64,000 nucleotides of DNA, taken from assembly GCF_026965555.1 (NCBI RefSeq), contig NZ_CP114040.1:6324001-6388000 (forward strand), written 5' to 3'. Every line of letters begins with the position of its first letter. The stretch's first letter is position 1. The notes beneath the pieces were generated by a model that saw only the letters and a list, made by a program, of their open reading frames with translations, had not been told where the DNA came from and did no database searches. Below are positions 19,800 to 27,841 of this stretch, piece by piece. This stretch comes from Nannocystis punicea. Its GTDB lineage: Bacteria; Myxococcota_A; Polyangia; Nannocystales; Nannocystaceae. Position numbers and translations under genes: made by a program.

Positions 19800-19859
19800 C
19801 ATGTCCCGAAGAGCATGCCCTTTACGACATGCTCTTCGTATCATGCCCATTCGGACATG
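19800..19859. repeat. Chain of five CATG anchors with exact 14-bp period
   Basis: CATG occurs at 19800, 19814, 19828, 19842 and 19856, each separated by ten variable bases that tend towards TCC....GGA. Each anchor-N10-anchor unit is an imperfect 18-bp dyad, so the chain is a run of overlapping dyads. It fills the gap between rnk and the convergent RsbW-STAS gene. Confidence 0.8.
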
Positions 19860-19866
19860 TCCTTGG

Positions 19867-20676
19867 TCACACCAGCGCCGCGAGCGCCTCGAGCTCGCCG
19901 TCGAACAGCTCGAACACGCCGATGAGCTGCGTGACGTGCAGGATCTCGAGCACCTTCGGCGGCACGCGGCACAGCGCCAGCCGGCCCCCGGCGTTGGCGG
20001 CGCTCGAGTAGGCGCTGACCAGCGCGCCGATGCCCGACGAGTCGACCGTGGTCACCCGGCCCATGTCGAGCACGATCTTGCGCTCCCCGCCGTCGAGCGC
20101 CGCGAGCACCGCCTCGCGCAGGGCCACCGCGCCGGCGCCGATCGTAATCTTGCCGGTCGGCTCGAACACGCGGACGTCGTCGCGCTGGCGCGCGTCGATG
20201 ATCGTCCGCGGCTCTCTCGGCAGCTGCTCGGTCCCCACCCCTGGCGGCCTCACGCGCTCGTGCAGGCGCGTCGACATCGTCACGGTCGTCCCGCCGCCGG
20301 CGCGGCGGTCGTGGACCACCTCGTCCATGAAGTGGCGCATCAGGAACACCCCGCGCCCGCGCGGCTCGAGCCGGCGCGACTCGTCGCGCGGATCGGCCAG
20401 CCACGCCCCGTCCCAGCCGGCGCCCTCGTCGTGCACGCGCACCACCAGTCGACCGCCGCCGAGCTCGACCGCGACGCCGACCTGCTTGCCCGGGTCCTCG
20501 CCGTTGCCGTGGACGATGGCGTTGGCCACCGCCTCGCGCACCGCGACCTCGGTCCGCCAGCAGGCCTCGTCGTCGACCCCGATCCGGCGCAGGAATCCCT
20601 TCACGGCCTGCGACGCGGACTCGACCTCCACGCGTCGGCTGGCGATTGCGAGGCAGAGTTGTGCGGACGCATTCAC
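19867..20676 (-). CDS. Fused RsbW-like anti-sigma kinase and STAS anti-anti-sigma protein
   Basis: About 269 residues. The N-terminal ~130 residues form a HATPase_c_2 (RsbW/SpoIIAB-like) domain with the N-box region EVAVREAVANAIVHGN and G1 box VHDEGAGWD. The C-terminal ~100 residues form a STAS domain with the phosphorylatable Ser in TTVDSSGIGALVSA. Normally these activities sit on separate partner-switch proteins; here kinase and substrate-like domain share one chain, which could give intramolecular control. Start: GTG at 20676 is preferred; a TTG at 20703 would add nine residues, and neither has a good ribosome site. The partner sigma factor is not evident nearby. Confidence 0.82.
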   Translation of the reverse strand: MNASAQLCLAIASRRVEVESASQAVKGFLRRIGVDDEACWRTEVAVREAVANAIVHGNGEDPGKQVGVAVELGGGRLVVRVHDEGAGWDGAWLADPRDESRRLEPRGRGVFLMRHFMDEVVHDRRAGGGTTVTMSTRLHERVRPPGVGTEQLPREPRTIIDARQRDDVRVFEPTGKITIGAGAVALREAVLAALDGGERKIVLDMGRVTTVDSSGIGALVSAYSSAANAGGRLALCRVPPKVLEILHVTQLIGVFELFDGELEALAALV

Positions 20677-21098
20677 GGCGATCCGTGTAGCACCGTGTCG
20701 CAAGCGTGCAGACGCTGGCCCACCGCCGTCCGCTCGCGCGTGGCCGAGCGCCGGCGCGACGACCCGGCCATCGCTCGCCTGCGACGCCCTCCGTCCCGCG
20801 CGGCGCGGAGTCCCGCGCGCGCCACCGCAACGGCCGTTCGCAAGGTCCCGCCCGAACCTGCGCGGGCCTCGCCGCCAGCGTTCCAGCGGCGGCGAGGCCC
20901 ATCGGGAAGGCCTGCGGGGCCGGAGCCGCTCGTCCCTGGTGACATGACCGTTCGGACATCCGCGCGCGGCGCTGCCGGCTCGCGGGCTTGCGATGGCCGG
21001 GGCCCGCGCGATCCATCACCCTCGCCGCCGGCCTGCGCGTGATGTCCCGCCCCGGCCCCAGGTTCCGCGGCTACCGGCGCGCGCGTAGCCTGGAGAGG
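20677..21098. other. Divergent intergenic region of about 420 bp
   Basis: Lies between the RsbW-STAS gene and a ferritin-like lipoprotein gene. It contains one 18-bp dyad of the dispersed family (20943-20960); no other feature is supported. Confidence 0.4.
20943..20960. repeat. Dispersed 18-bp dyad (single copy)
   Basis: CATG-ACCGTTCGGA-CATC, a slightly degenerate copy upstream of the lipoprotein gene at 21099. Confidence 0.55.
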
Positions 21099-22553
21099 AT
21101 GTCGGCCGCCTCCTCGTCGCTCGCGTGTCTCCGGGTCGCCCTCCTCCACGCCCTCGGCCTCGGCGCGGCCGCAGGCTGCACCCGCCCGCCGCTCGGCGAC
21201 GACACCGCGACCGCGACCGGCACCACCACTACCACCACGACCACCAGCGCCACGACCGCGCCCGCGACCACCAGCGTCCCGCCGGACCCCACCACCGGCG
21301 CGACCACCACCACCGGCGCCGCGACCACCCTCCTCACCACCGCGACCACCGGCGTCGACAGCAGCACCGGCCCAGTCACCACCACCGGCGAAGTCGAGCC
21401 GGCGACGACCACCACCACCTCGAGCACCACCGACGACACCACCACCACGACCTCGAGCGACGAGACAACCGGCACCACCGGGGCGACGTGCCGCAGCGTC
21501 TCGGCGCTCGGCGACGAATTGATGCCCACCGACCTGCTCGAGATCCCCGGGTGCGAGGAGTTCAACGCCTCCGACTGTTTTGATTACGTCCGGATCTGCG
21601 TGCCCGTGCCGGACGGCCTGCAGAGCTGCGACGAGTGCGTCCCCGACTGCCTCGGCGATCTGCCGGAGCTCTGCAAGGACTTCGGCTTCCTGGTCGCGTG
21701 CGGCCCCCTGCCCGCCGACGGTCAGTGCTGTCACGTCGTCCAGTACAGCTGGAATTGCCAGGACGGCCGACCCTTCCTGGTCGAAGGGACAGCTCGCACC
21801 GCCGCCCCGACGCGCCGCCGCGACTGGCTGGCCGACGCCACCGGCCCGGCCCCCGCCTTCGTCGCCGGCCTCGATCCGGCCGCGCGCGCCGAGCTGGCCG
21901 CCCTGTGGACCGCCGACGCCCTCGCCGAGCACGCCTCGGTCGCCTCCTTCGCGCGCTTCACTCTGCAGCTGCTCGCCCACGGCGCCCCGCCCGGGCTGGT
22001 CCAGGAGGCCTGCGCCGCCCAGCTCGACGAGGTCGTGCACGCCCGCCTGACCTTCGCCCTCGCCAGCGACTACGCCGGCGCCCCGGTCGGTCCCGGGCCG
22101 CTGGCCACCGACGACGCCCTGGGCGGCCCCGGTGACCTCGCCGCCGTCGTCGCCGCCGTCGTCCGCGAGGGCTGCGTCGGCGAGACCCTGGCCGCCGCCG
22201 AGCTCGACCTGGCCGCGAGGACATGTGAAGACCCGGCCCTGGCCGCCACCTTGCGGCGGATCGCCGCCGACGAGCAGCGCCACGCCGCCCTCGCCTGGCG
22301 CACCGTCCAGTGGGCCCTCGGCCGCGGCGGCCCGGCCCTGCGCCGCGTCGTCGCCGAGGCCCTGGCGGTGCGGATCGCCGCCCCGCCGCCCGACCGCCTC
22401 GACCCGGCGGTCCTGCGCCGTCACGGCCGCCTCCCCGCCGGCGAGCGCGTCGCCCTGGCCGCCCAGTGCATGCGCTCCGTGGTCCTCCCGTGCGCCCGCG
22501 CCCTCCTCGACGACCTCGCAGTCGCCCGCCCGACCACCGACCTGCCGGTCTGA
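21099..22553 (+). CDS. Lipoprotein with Thr-rich linker and C-terminal ferritin-like domain
   Basis: 484 residues. The signal sequence ends in LGLGAAAGC (lipobox). A ~110-residue Thr/Ser/Asp linker is followed by a small Cys-rich part (CDECVPDCLGD, GQCCHVV). The C-terminal ~270 residues are ferritin-like: EHASVASFARFTLQLL, QLDEVVHARLTF, CVGETLAAAELDL and ADEQRHAALAWR provide two ExxH motifs and further Glu residues for a di-iron site. A diiron domain on an exported lipoprotein is unusual, since ferritins are normally cytoplasmic or shell-borne. Start set by GGAGAGG before ATG 21099. One dispersed dyad lies inside the coding sequence (22208-22225). Confidence 0.8.
   Translation: MSAASSSLACLRVALLHALGLGAAAGCTRPPLGDDTATATGTTTTTTTTSATTAPATTSVPPDPTTGATTTTGAATTLLTTATTGVDSSTGPVTTTGEVEPATTTTTSSTTDDTTTTTSSDETTGTTGATCRSVSALGDELMPTDLLEIPGCEEFNASDCFDYVRICVPVPDGLQSCDECVPDCLGDLPELCKDFGFLVACGPLPADGQCCHVVQYSWNCQDGRPFLVEGTARTAAPTRRRDWLADATGPAPAFVAGLDPAARAELAALWTADALAEHASVASFARFTLQLLAHGAPPGLVQEACAAQLDEVVHARLTFALASDYAGAPVGPGPLATDDALGGPGDLAAVVAAVVREGCVGETLAAAELDLAARTCEDPALAATLRRIAADEQRHAALAWRTVQWALGRGGPALRRVVAEALAVRIAAPPPDRLDPAVLRRHGRLPAGERVALAAQCMRSVVLPCARALLDDLAVARPTTDLPV
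22208..22225. repeat. Dispersed 18-bp dyad within the ferritin-like gene
   Basis: CCTG-GCCGCGAGGA-CATG inside codons for LDLAARTCED. The next copy downstream (22569) has nearly the same inner sequence. Confidence 0.5.
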
Positions 22554-22568
22554 CCGCCGCGCAGACGA

Positions 22569-22586
22569 CCTGGCCGCAAAGACATG
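22569..22586. repeat. Dispersed 18-bp dyad (intergenic)
   Basis: CCTG-GCCGCAAAGA-CATG, 15 nt after the stop of the ferritin-like lipoprotein gene. Confidence 0.55.
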
Positions 22587-22645
22587 TCGTGCCGGCCGGG
22601 TGCCGCGGCCGCCCGCCCCGCCGCTGCGGGTGCTACCATCGGCGC

Positions 22646-23644
22646 GTGCGCGCCTCCGTCGCCTCGTCGCCCTCGCTCACGCGCCCCAGAGGTGCTCTCG
22701 CGCCCGTCCTCGCCCTGCTCCTCCTGTCCCAGGGGACAGCCGCGTGCCACCGCCCCGCCGCCGACGAGCCGCCGCCCGCGAGCGCCCCCGTCGCGGCCGC
22801 CCCGGCCGACCTGCCGCTGCCGGCCCCGGCCCCGCCTGCGCGGGTGCGCGGGCGCAAGGTCCTCGCCGAGGCCACCTCGCAGTACTCGAAGATCCGCGTC
22901 GCCCAGAACGGCACCAAGCGCACCCTCGGCTTCATCCGCAAGCGGGGCGACGAATTCGTGCAGACCATCGTCGACCTCACCGACCCCGACGTCCCCGCGC
23001 ATCCTTATGCGGAGACCATGGCCGCGCCGTTCATGGTCGTCGACGACCCGAAGCGGCTGCTGATCGTCGGCCTCGGCGGCGGGACCCTGGTGCGGTACTT
23101 CCATTCGCGCGTGCCTGCGGCCCGGATCGACGTCGTCGAGATCGATCCGGAGGTCGTGCGCCTCGCCGGCGAATGGTTCGGCGTGGTCCCCGGGCCGCGC
23201 CTGCAGCTCATCACCGACGACGCGGTGCGCTTCATCGCCGGCGAGGGCGAATCGTACGACATCATCTGGCTCGACGCCTTCCTCGACCCCGGGGCCCCCG
23301 GCACCGACAACGCCGGCGTCCCCGAAGAATTGCGCGGCCTCGGGTTCCTCCGCCGCGTCAAGGCCCGCCTCGGCCCCGGCGGCGTCGCGGCCTTCAACAT
23401 TCACCATTTGACCGGCTACGACGCCCACGTGAACGCCATCGCCGAGGTGTTCCCGCAGGTCCAGGTGGTCCGCCGGCGGGACAGCAACGAATACATCGTC
23501 CTCGCATTGACGCGCGAGGAGCCGCTGAGTCCCGAGGCCCTGCGCAGCCGCGCGGCCGCCCTCGACGCGCTCGGCACCTGGGGGATCTCGTTCACCAAGC
23601 TCGCCGAGGCCACCTCCCCGTGGGAAAGGCGCCCCGCGCCATAA
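22646..23644 (+). CDS. Exported spermidine synthase-like (methyltransferase-fold) lipoprotein
   Basis: About 332 residues from GTG 22646. A signal sequence with a lipobox-like end (LLLLSQGTAAC) is followed by a Pro/Ala-rich linker. The catalytic-like domain has the spermidine synthase landmarks: LLIVGLGGGTLVRYF (nucleotide-binding glycine loop), DVVEIDPEVVRLA (acidic strand end) and SYDIIWLDAFLDPG. A signal sequence on an aminopropyltransferase fold is unexpected because decarboxylated SAM is cytosolic, so the domain may serve another role. Alternatively the N-terminus is a membrane anchor. One dispersed dyad lies within the signal sequence (22733-22750). Confidence 0.75.
   Translation: MRASVASSPSLTRPRGALAPVLALLLLSQGTAACHRPAADEPPPASAPVAAAPADLPLPAPAPPARVRGRKVLAEATSQYSKIRVAQNGTKRTLGFIRKRGDEFVQTIVDLTDPDVPAHPYAETMAAPFMVVDDPKRLLIVGLGGGTLVRYFHSRVPAARIDVVEIDPEVVRLAGEWFGVVPGPRLQLITDDAVRFIAGEGESYDIIWLDAFLDPGAPGTDNAGVPEELRGLGFLRRVKARLGPGGVAAFNIHHLTGYDAHVNAIAEVFPQVQVVRRRDSNEYIVLALTREEPLSPEALRSRAAALDALGTWGISFTKLAEATSPWERRPAP
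22733..22750. repeat. Dispersed 18-bp dyad within a signal-peptide coding region
   Basis: CCTGTCC-CAGG-GGACAGC, arms matching in six of seven bases, in the codons just before the lipobox Cys of the spermidine-synthase-like protein. Confidence 0.5.
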
Positions 23645-23852
23645 AATTGTGGCATTGCGGCATCGCGCTGTCGCACCCCGAAGCCCGCCATCTCCGCGGC
23701 TCCGCGATCGCGGGCCCCGGATTCGCGGCTCGCCGTCCGCGCAAAAAGCGCACGAACGTCACGTCGTCGTCACGCCCCGGTGTCAGCGCACGTCGGCCTC
23801 GCGAAGGCCCTGTAGCGAGCTGTGATAAGACGGACCGTAGGGAGACTCCAGC

Positions 23853-25922
23853 GTGATCCGGACAAGCCCGCTCGCCGCCACAATCGCCGCCCTGACGCTC
23901 ACCGCCCTCGTCGGCGCCTGCGGCGACTCTGCCACCGAATCCGCCTCCGACGGCACGACCACCACCGGGTCGACCACCACCACCGACGGTCCGCCGACCG
24001 GCACGGACACGACCGTCCCGACCACCACCACCGGCACCGACGGCACCACCGGCAGCGTCCTGCCCGAGCCCGATCCGAACGTCGACTGGCCGACCCTCGA
24101 GTGCGATCCGCTCGACCCCAATTACTGCCTGTTCCCGTTCCCCAACAATGTCTATACCACCGCCGATCCGGCCACTCCGACCGGCCGGCGCGTCGCCCTC
24201 CCGCAAAAATCGCTGCCGATGTCGACCGGCGGCATCTTGCCCGAGACCGACGTGTTCGCCGAGCTCGACGGCTTCTCGGGCGGCCTGCCGGGGATGGTAC
24301 ACATGCCGGGTGCCACCATTACCGGCCTGCCCGGCCCGTGGAGCATCGAGCTCTCGCTGACCCTGGACAGCCCCACCATCGTCCTCGACGCCGACACCGG
24401 CGAGCTCGTGCCGCACTTCAGCGAGCTCGACATGTCGCACGGCGACGACGCCCGGCGCACCCTGCTGATCCGCCCCGTCGACCGCCCGCGCGACGGCGCC
24501 CGCCTGATCTACGCCGTGCGCAACGTCGTCGACGCCGGCGGCCAGCCGCTCGCGCCCTCGCCCGCGTTCGCCGCCCTGCGCGACCTGACCCCGTTCCCCG
24601 ACGACCCCTCGATCGACGCTCGCCGCCCGCTCTACGCCGACATCTTCCAGCGCCTCGAGGAGGCCGGCGTCGCCCGCGACGACCTCCAGCTCGCGTGGGA
24701 CTACACCGTCGCCAGCACCGAGAACATCACCGGCCGGCTCCTGCACATCCGCGACCACGCCCTGGCCCAGGTCGGCGCCGCCGGGCCCGACTACGAGATC
24801 GAGTCGGTCACCGAGAATTGCGACGAGTACATCGCCCTGTGCGTCGAGGGCGAGATGACCGTCCCGCTCTACCTCGACAAGCCCGAGTCGGGCGGCCGCA
24901 TGATCCTCGACGACGCCGGCCTGCCGACCCAGAACGGCACCGCGACCTACCCCTTCACCGTCCTCATCCCGTACAGCGCCTTCACCGCGCCCTCGGCCCC
25001 GGTCGCCTACGGCCACGGCCTGCTCGGCAACCGCTCGCAGGTCAAGGCCAGCCACTTCCGCCAGTTCGCCGAGGACTACAACTACATCCTGTTCGCGGTC
25101 GATTGGGTCGGCATGGCCGAGGACGACATCGTCACCATCGTCGGCGCTCTCGGCGGCAACCTCCACCAATTCGCGGCGGTCCCCGACCGCGGCCAGCAGG
25201 GCATCCTCAACTTCATGCTCGCCACGCGGATGATGCTCGGCGACTTCGCCAGCGACCCCTCGCTGACGTACCAGGGCGACCCGGCGATGTTCGACACCTC
25301 GTCCGCCTATTACTTCGGCAACAGCCAGGGCGGCATCTTCGGCGCCACGCTGATGGCCGTGCAGGTCGACGCCACCCGCGGCATGCTCGGCGTCCCCGGC
25401 CAGCCGTACAACATCCTGCTCAACCGCAGCGTCGACTTCGACAACTTCTTCGCGGTCGTCAAGGGCGCCTACCCCGACCCGATCGACATCCAGGTCGTGC
25501 TCGGCCTGGTGCAGATGCTGTGGGACCGCGCCGAGCCCAACGGCTACAGCCACCACATCCGCGAGCCGCTGCCGAACACGCCCGCCCACGACGTCCTCCT
25601 CAACGTCGCCATCGGCGATCACCAGGTCACCACTCTGGGCGCCCACATCATGGCCCGCGCCATCGGCGACGTCGTCAACATGGGCCCCGTCAACCGCCCG
25701 ATCTGGGGCCTGGAGGAGGTGGAGGGCAGCCACTCCGGCTCGGCCATGGTCGAGTTCGACTTCGGCCTCCCGCCCGAGCCGACCGTCAACGTGCCGATGA
25801 AGGAGGGCGAGGACCCGCACGGCGGCCCGCGCAAGACCGCGGCCGCCAACGCCTCGATGGACAAGTTCTTCCGCGAGGGCGTGGTCGAGACCTTCTGCGA
25901 CGGGCCCTGCGACCCGGAGTGA
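23853..25922 (+). CDS. Alpha/beta-hydrolase lipoprotein with Thr-rich linker
   Basis: 689 residues. The signal sequence ends in LVGAC (lipobox), then comes a Thr/Gly linker of ~45 residues. The body begins DPNYCLFPFPNNVYT, a start typical of large bacterial extracellular lipase-like proteins. It later shows PVAYGHGLLGNRSQV (oxyanion region) and YYFGNSQGGIFG with the nucleophile motif GxSxG, and a late His in VAIGDHQVTTLGAH. Esterase or lipase activity outside the cell is likely but the substrate is unknown. The start is GTG 23853, with GGGAG upstream. Ends 67 bp from a convergent Kelch-like gene across an 8-bp inverted repeat. Confidence 0.8.
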   Translation: MIRTSPLAATIAALTLTALVGACGDSATESASDGTTTTGSTTTTDGPPTGTDTTVPTTTTGTDGTTGSVLPEPDPNVDWPTLECDPLDPNYCLFPFPNNVYTTADPATPTGRRVALPQKSLPMSTGGILPETDVFAELDGFSGGLPGMVHMPGATITGLPGPWSIELSLTLDSPTIVLDADTGELVPHFSELDMSHGDDARRTLLIRPVDRPRDGARLIYAVRNVVDAGGQPLAPSPAFAALRDLTPFPDDPSIDARRPLYADIFQRLEEAGVARDDLQLAWDYTVASTENITGRLLHIRDHALAQVGAAGPDYEIESVTENCDEYIALCVEGEMTVPLYLDKPESGGRMILDDAGLPTQNGTATYPFTVLIPYSAFTAPSAPVAYGHGLLGNRSQVKASHFRQFAEDYNYILFAVDWVGMAEDDIVTIVGALGGNLHQFAAVPDRGQQGILNFMLATRMMLGDFASDPSLTYQGDPAMFDTSSAYYFGNSQGGIFGATLMAVQVDATRGMLGVPGQPYNILLNRSVDFDNFFAVVKGAYPDPIDIQVVLGLVQMLWDRAEPNGYSHHIREPLPNTPAHDVLLNVAIGDHQVTTLGAHIMARAIGDVVNMGPVNRPIWGLEEVEGSHSGSAMVEFDFGLPPEPTVNVPMKEGEDPHGGPRKTAAANASMDKFFREGVVETFCDGPCDPE

Positions 25923-25942
25923 CGCCTGGCGGCACGAATGCC

Positions 25943-25973
25943 ATGACATGTCCCACGGGGCATATCATGTCAT
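25943..25973. terminator. Inverted repeat between convergent genes, overlapping a dispersed dyad
   Basis: Perfect 8-bp arms ATGACATG (25943-25950) and CATGTCAT (25966-25973) with a 15-nt loop; inside it CATG-TCCCACGGGG-CATA (25947-25964) is a member of the 14-bp family. The position suits a bidirectional terminator. No U-tract on either side. Confidence 0.5.
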
Positions 25974-25989
25974 TTCGCGAGCCCGCGAA

Positions 25990-27066
25990 TCACTCGAGCA
26001 AGAAGGCGGTCAGGGCCGGATCCACGTACCCATTCCCGCTGCCGCCGAGCAGCAGCACCGGCCCGGTGTCGAGCAGCACCGCCGCGACCGGGAACGTCGG
26101 CGAGGGCAGCGACGGGCCGGGGGTGAGCGCGTCGGTGGCGGGATCGTAGAAGTGAGTGGCGACCCCCGGATCGTGGCCGGGTTCGCCGACGATCCACACC
26201 CGACCATCGGCGAGCACGACGCCCGTCGGCGCGCGGCTGAACGCCGTCTGCGGATCGGTGAACTCCTGCAGCGCGGTCAAGGTGTCGGCCGCCGCGTCCA
26301 GGCGCATCAGCCAGGGCCCCGGCAGGACGCTCTGCCCGGGGTTCCCGAGCAGGAGCACGCTGCCGTCGGGCAGGGTCAGCGCTTGCCGGCGGAAGGTCGT
26401 GGCGTCGCCGGCGTCGGCGCCGATCGTTCGACTGCTGTTGCCGGCGAAATCGATCACCTGGGGCCCCTGAACATCCCACGCGGCGTCGAACGAGCCGTTG
26501 ATGCCGCCGAGCACCACGAGCTCGCCGTTGCCCCGCCACGCGGCCGATCTCACCGGCGCCAGGAAGGCGGAGGTGAACGAGAACTCGAGGTCGACCGGCA
26601 GCGGTGTCGACATTCCGGTCGACGGATCGAAGCGCTCGGCGACCACGAACGAATCGCCGAGGACGACCACAGTGTCGCCCGGCTCGGCAATTGCGATGAT
26701 GTCGCGCCGCTCCTCCGTCAGCGCACCGACGACCTCGCTGGCCGACCCCTCGGGATCGATGCGCTCTACGTCGACGATCTTCGGCTCGAACTCGTGGCTC
26801 GATCGCCCCGAGAACACCAGGACGCTGCCGTCGCTCAGGGCCGCGCTGTCGTGCTCGAAGCGCGGCTGCAGCAGCTCGGGGCCGGCGACGAAGCCGTCCT
26901 CGCGGCGCCACAGCACCGTGCCGGCGACCGGGTCGGGGTCCTTGCCGGCGTCGGGACCGTCGGGCTGAAGTCCGCCGATCAGGAGCGCCCGACCGCCCGG
27001 CAGCGCCTCGAGCGAGAACACGCCCCTCGCGAGGTCGGCTCCATGCGCCGACAGTTGCGCGCGCAT
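25990..27066 (-). CDS. Kelch-like beta-propeller protein, apparently lacking its signal sequence
   Basis: About 358 residues from ATG 27066. Repeats of ~50 residues with the Kelch look run through it: GGRALLIGGLQ, DGSVLVFSG, GELVVLGGING, DGSVLLLGNPG, DGRVWIVGE, GPVLLLGGSGNG. The propeller starts almost at the first residue, and no signal peptide or lipobox is present, unlike similar myxobacterial proteins. The frame stays open upstream to 27258 but that part is Arg-rich and not export-like; an ATG at 27114 is an alternative start. The gene could therefore have lost its 5' end. It is divergent from the ECF sigma factor gene. Confidence 0.6.
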   Translation of the reverse strand: MRAQLSAHGADLARGVFSLEALPGGRALLIGGLQPDGPDAGKDPDPVAGTVLWRREDGFVAGPELLQPRFEHDSAALSDGSVLVFSGRSSHEFEPKIVDVERIDPEGSASEVVGALTEERRDIIAIAEPGDTVVVLGDSFVVAERFDPSTGMSTPLPVDLEFSFTSAFLAPVRSAAWRGNGELVVLGGINGSFDAAWDVQGPQVIDFAGNSSRTIGADAGDATTFRRQALTLPDGSVLLLGNPGQSVLPGPWLMRLDAAADTLTALQEFTDPQTAFSRAPTGVVLADGRVWIVGEPGHDPGVATHFYDPATDALTPGPSLPSPTFPVAAVLLDTGPVLLLGGSGNGYVDPALTAFLLE

Positions 27067-27196
27067 GGCCCCCGATCGCGGCCCTCGGCGGGCCCGAGTC
27101 GTCGCGCGACGCATGGGCGGGTAACGGCACGCGGACGCCCGTCGCGCTCTCGAGTGATTTGACCGCGCCGGCGCGGCGCGGCATCCTGCGGGGCGC

Positions 27197-27841
27197 GTGT
27201 CCGAACCGTCGCCTCCCGACGACGCGCTCCTCGTGGCCTGGCTCGCGGGCGACCGCAAGGCCGGCTTCGAGCTGTTCGAGCGCCACTACGACGCGGTCGC
27301 CCGCTTCTTCCAGAGCAAGGTCGGCGAGCACAGCGGCGACCTCGTCCAGCGCACCTTCCTCGCCTGCGTCGAGTCGCTGCCGAGCTTCCAGGGCCGCGCC
27401 AGCTTCCGCTCGTGGCTGTTCGCCATCGCCTACCGCCAGCTCTGCCGCCACTTCCGCGACCGCGCGCGCGAGCAGCAGCGCCTCGACTTCACCAGCGTCT
27501 CGGCCGAGGACCTCCAGCCCTCCGCCGGCGCCGCCCTCGGCCAGCGCGAGGAGGTGCGCCTGCTCCTCGCCGCGCTGCGACGGATCCCCGTCGAGCTGCA
27601 GGTCCTGGTCGAGCTCCACTACTGGGAGGGTCTCACCACCGGCGAGATCGCCGAGGTGCTCGAGATCCCGCCCGGCACCGTGCGCACGCGGCTGATGCGG
27701 GCCCGCGAGCAGCTCGACGCGGTGATGCAGCGGATCGCCGAGTCGCCGTCGCTGGCGCACAGCACCCAGTCGGGGTTCGAGCGCTGGGCGGCCGAGCTGC
27801 GCGCCCCGCTGCGGGCCCGGCGCGAGCCGGAGCGGCGGTGA
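27197..27841 (+). CDS. ECF-type RNA polymerase sigma factor
   Basis: 214 residues from GTG 27197. Sigma region 2 is clear (GFELFERHYDAVARFFQSKV, DLVQRTFLACVESLPSF, FRSWLFAIAYRQLCRHFRD), and so is region 4 (LRRIPVELQVLVELHYWEGL, TGEIAEVLEIPPGTVRTRLM). The C-terminal ~30 residues past region 4 are Arg-rich. There is no anti-sigma gene next to it; instead the next gene overlaps by GTGA and encodes a Ser/Thr kinase. ECF groups controlled by Ser/Thr phosphorylation are known, so the kinase is the probable activator (inference). Confidence 0.92.
   Translation: MSEPSPPDDALLVAWLAGDRKAGFELFERHYDAVARFFQSKVGEHSGDLVQRTFLACVESLPSFQGRASFRSWLFAIAYRQLCRHFRDRAREQQRLDFTSVSAEDLQPSAGAALGQREEVRLLLAALRRIPVELQVLVELHYWEGLTTGEIAEVLEIPPGTVRTRLMRAREQLDAVMQRIAESPSLAHSTQSGFERWAAELRAPLRARREPERR

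Noticed and set aside
20706..20942. Short plus-strand frame in the gap before the ferritin-like gene
   Set aside because: Arg/Pro/Ala-rich translation without ribosome site; typical random open frame in GC-rich DNA.
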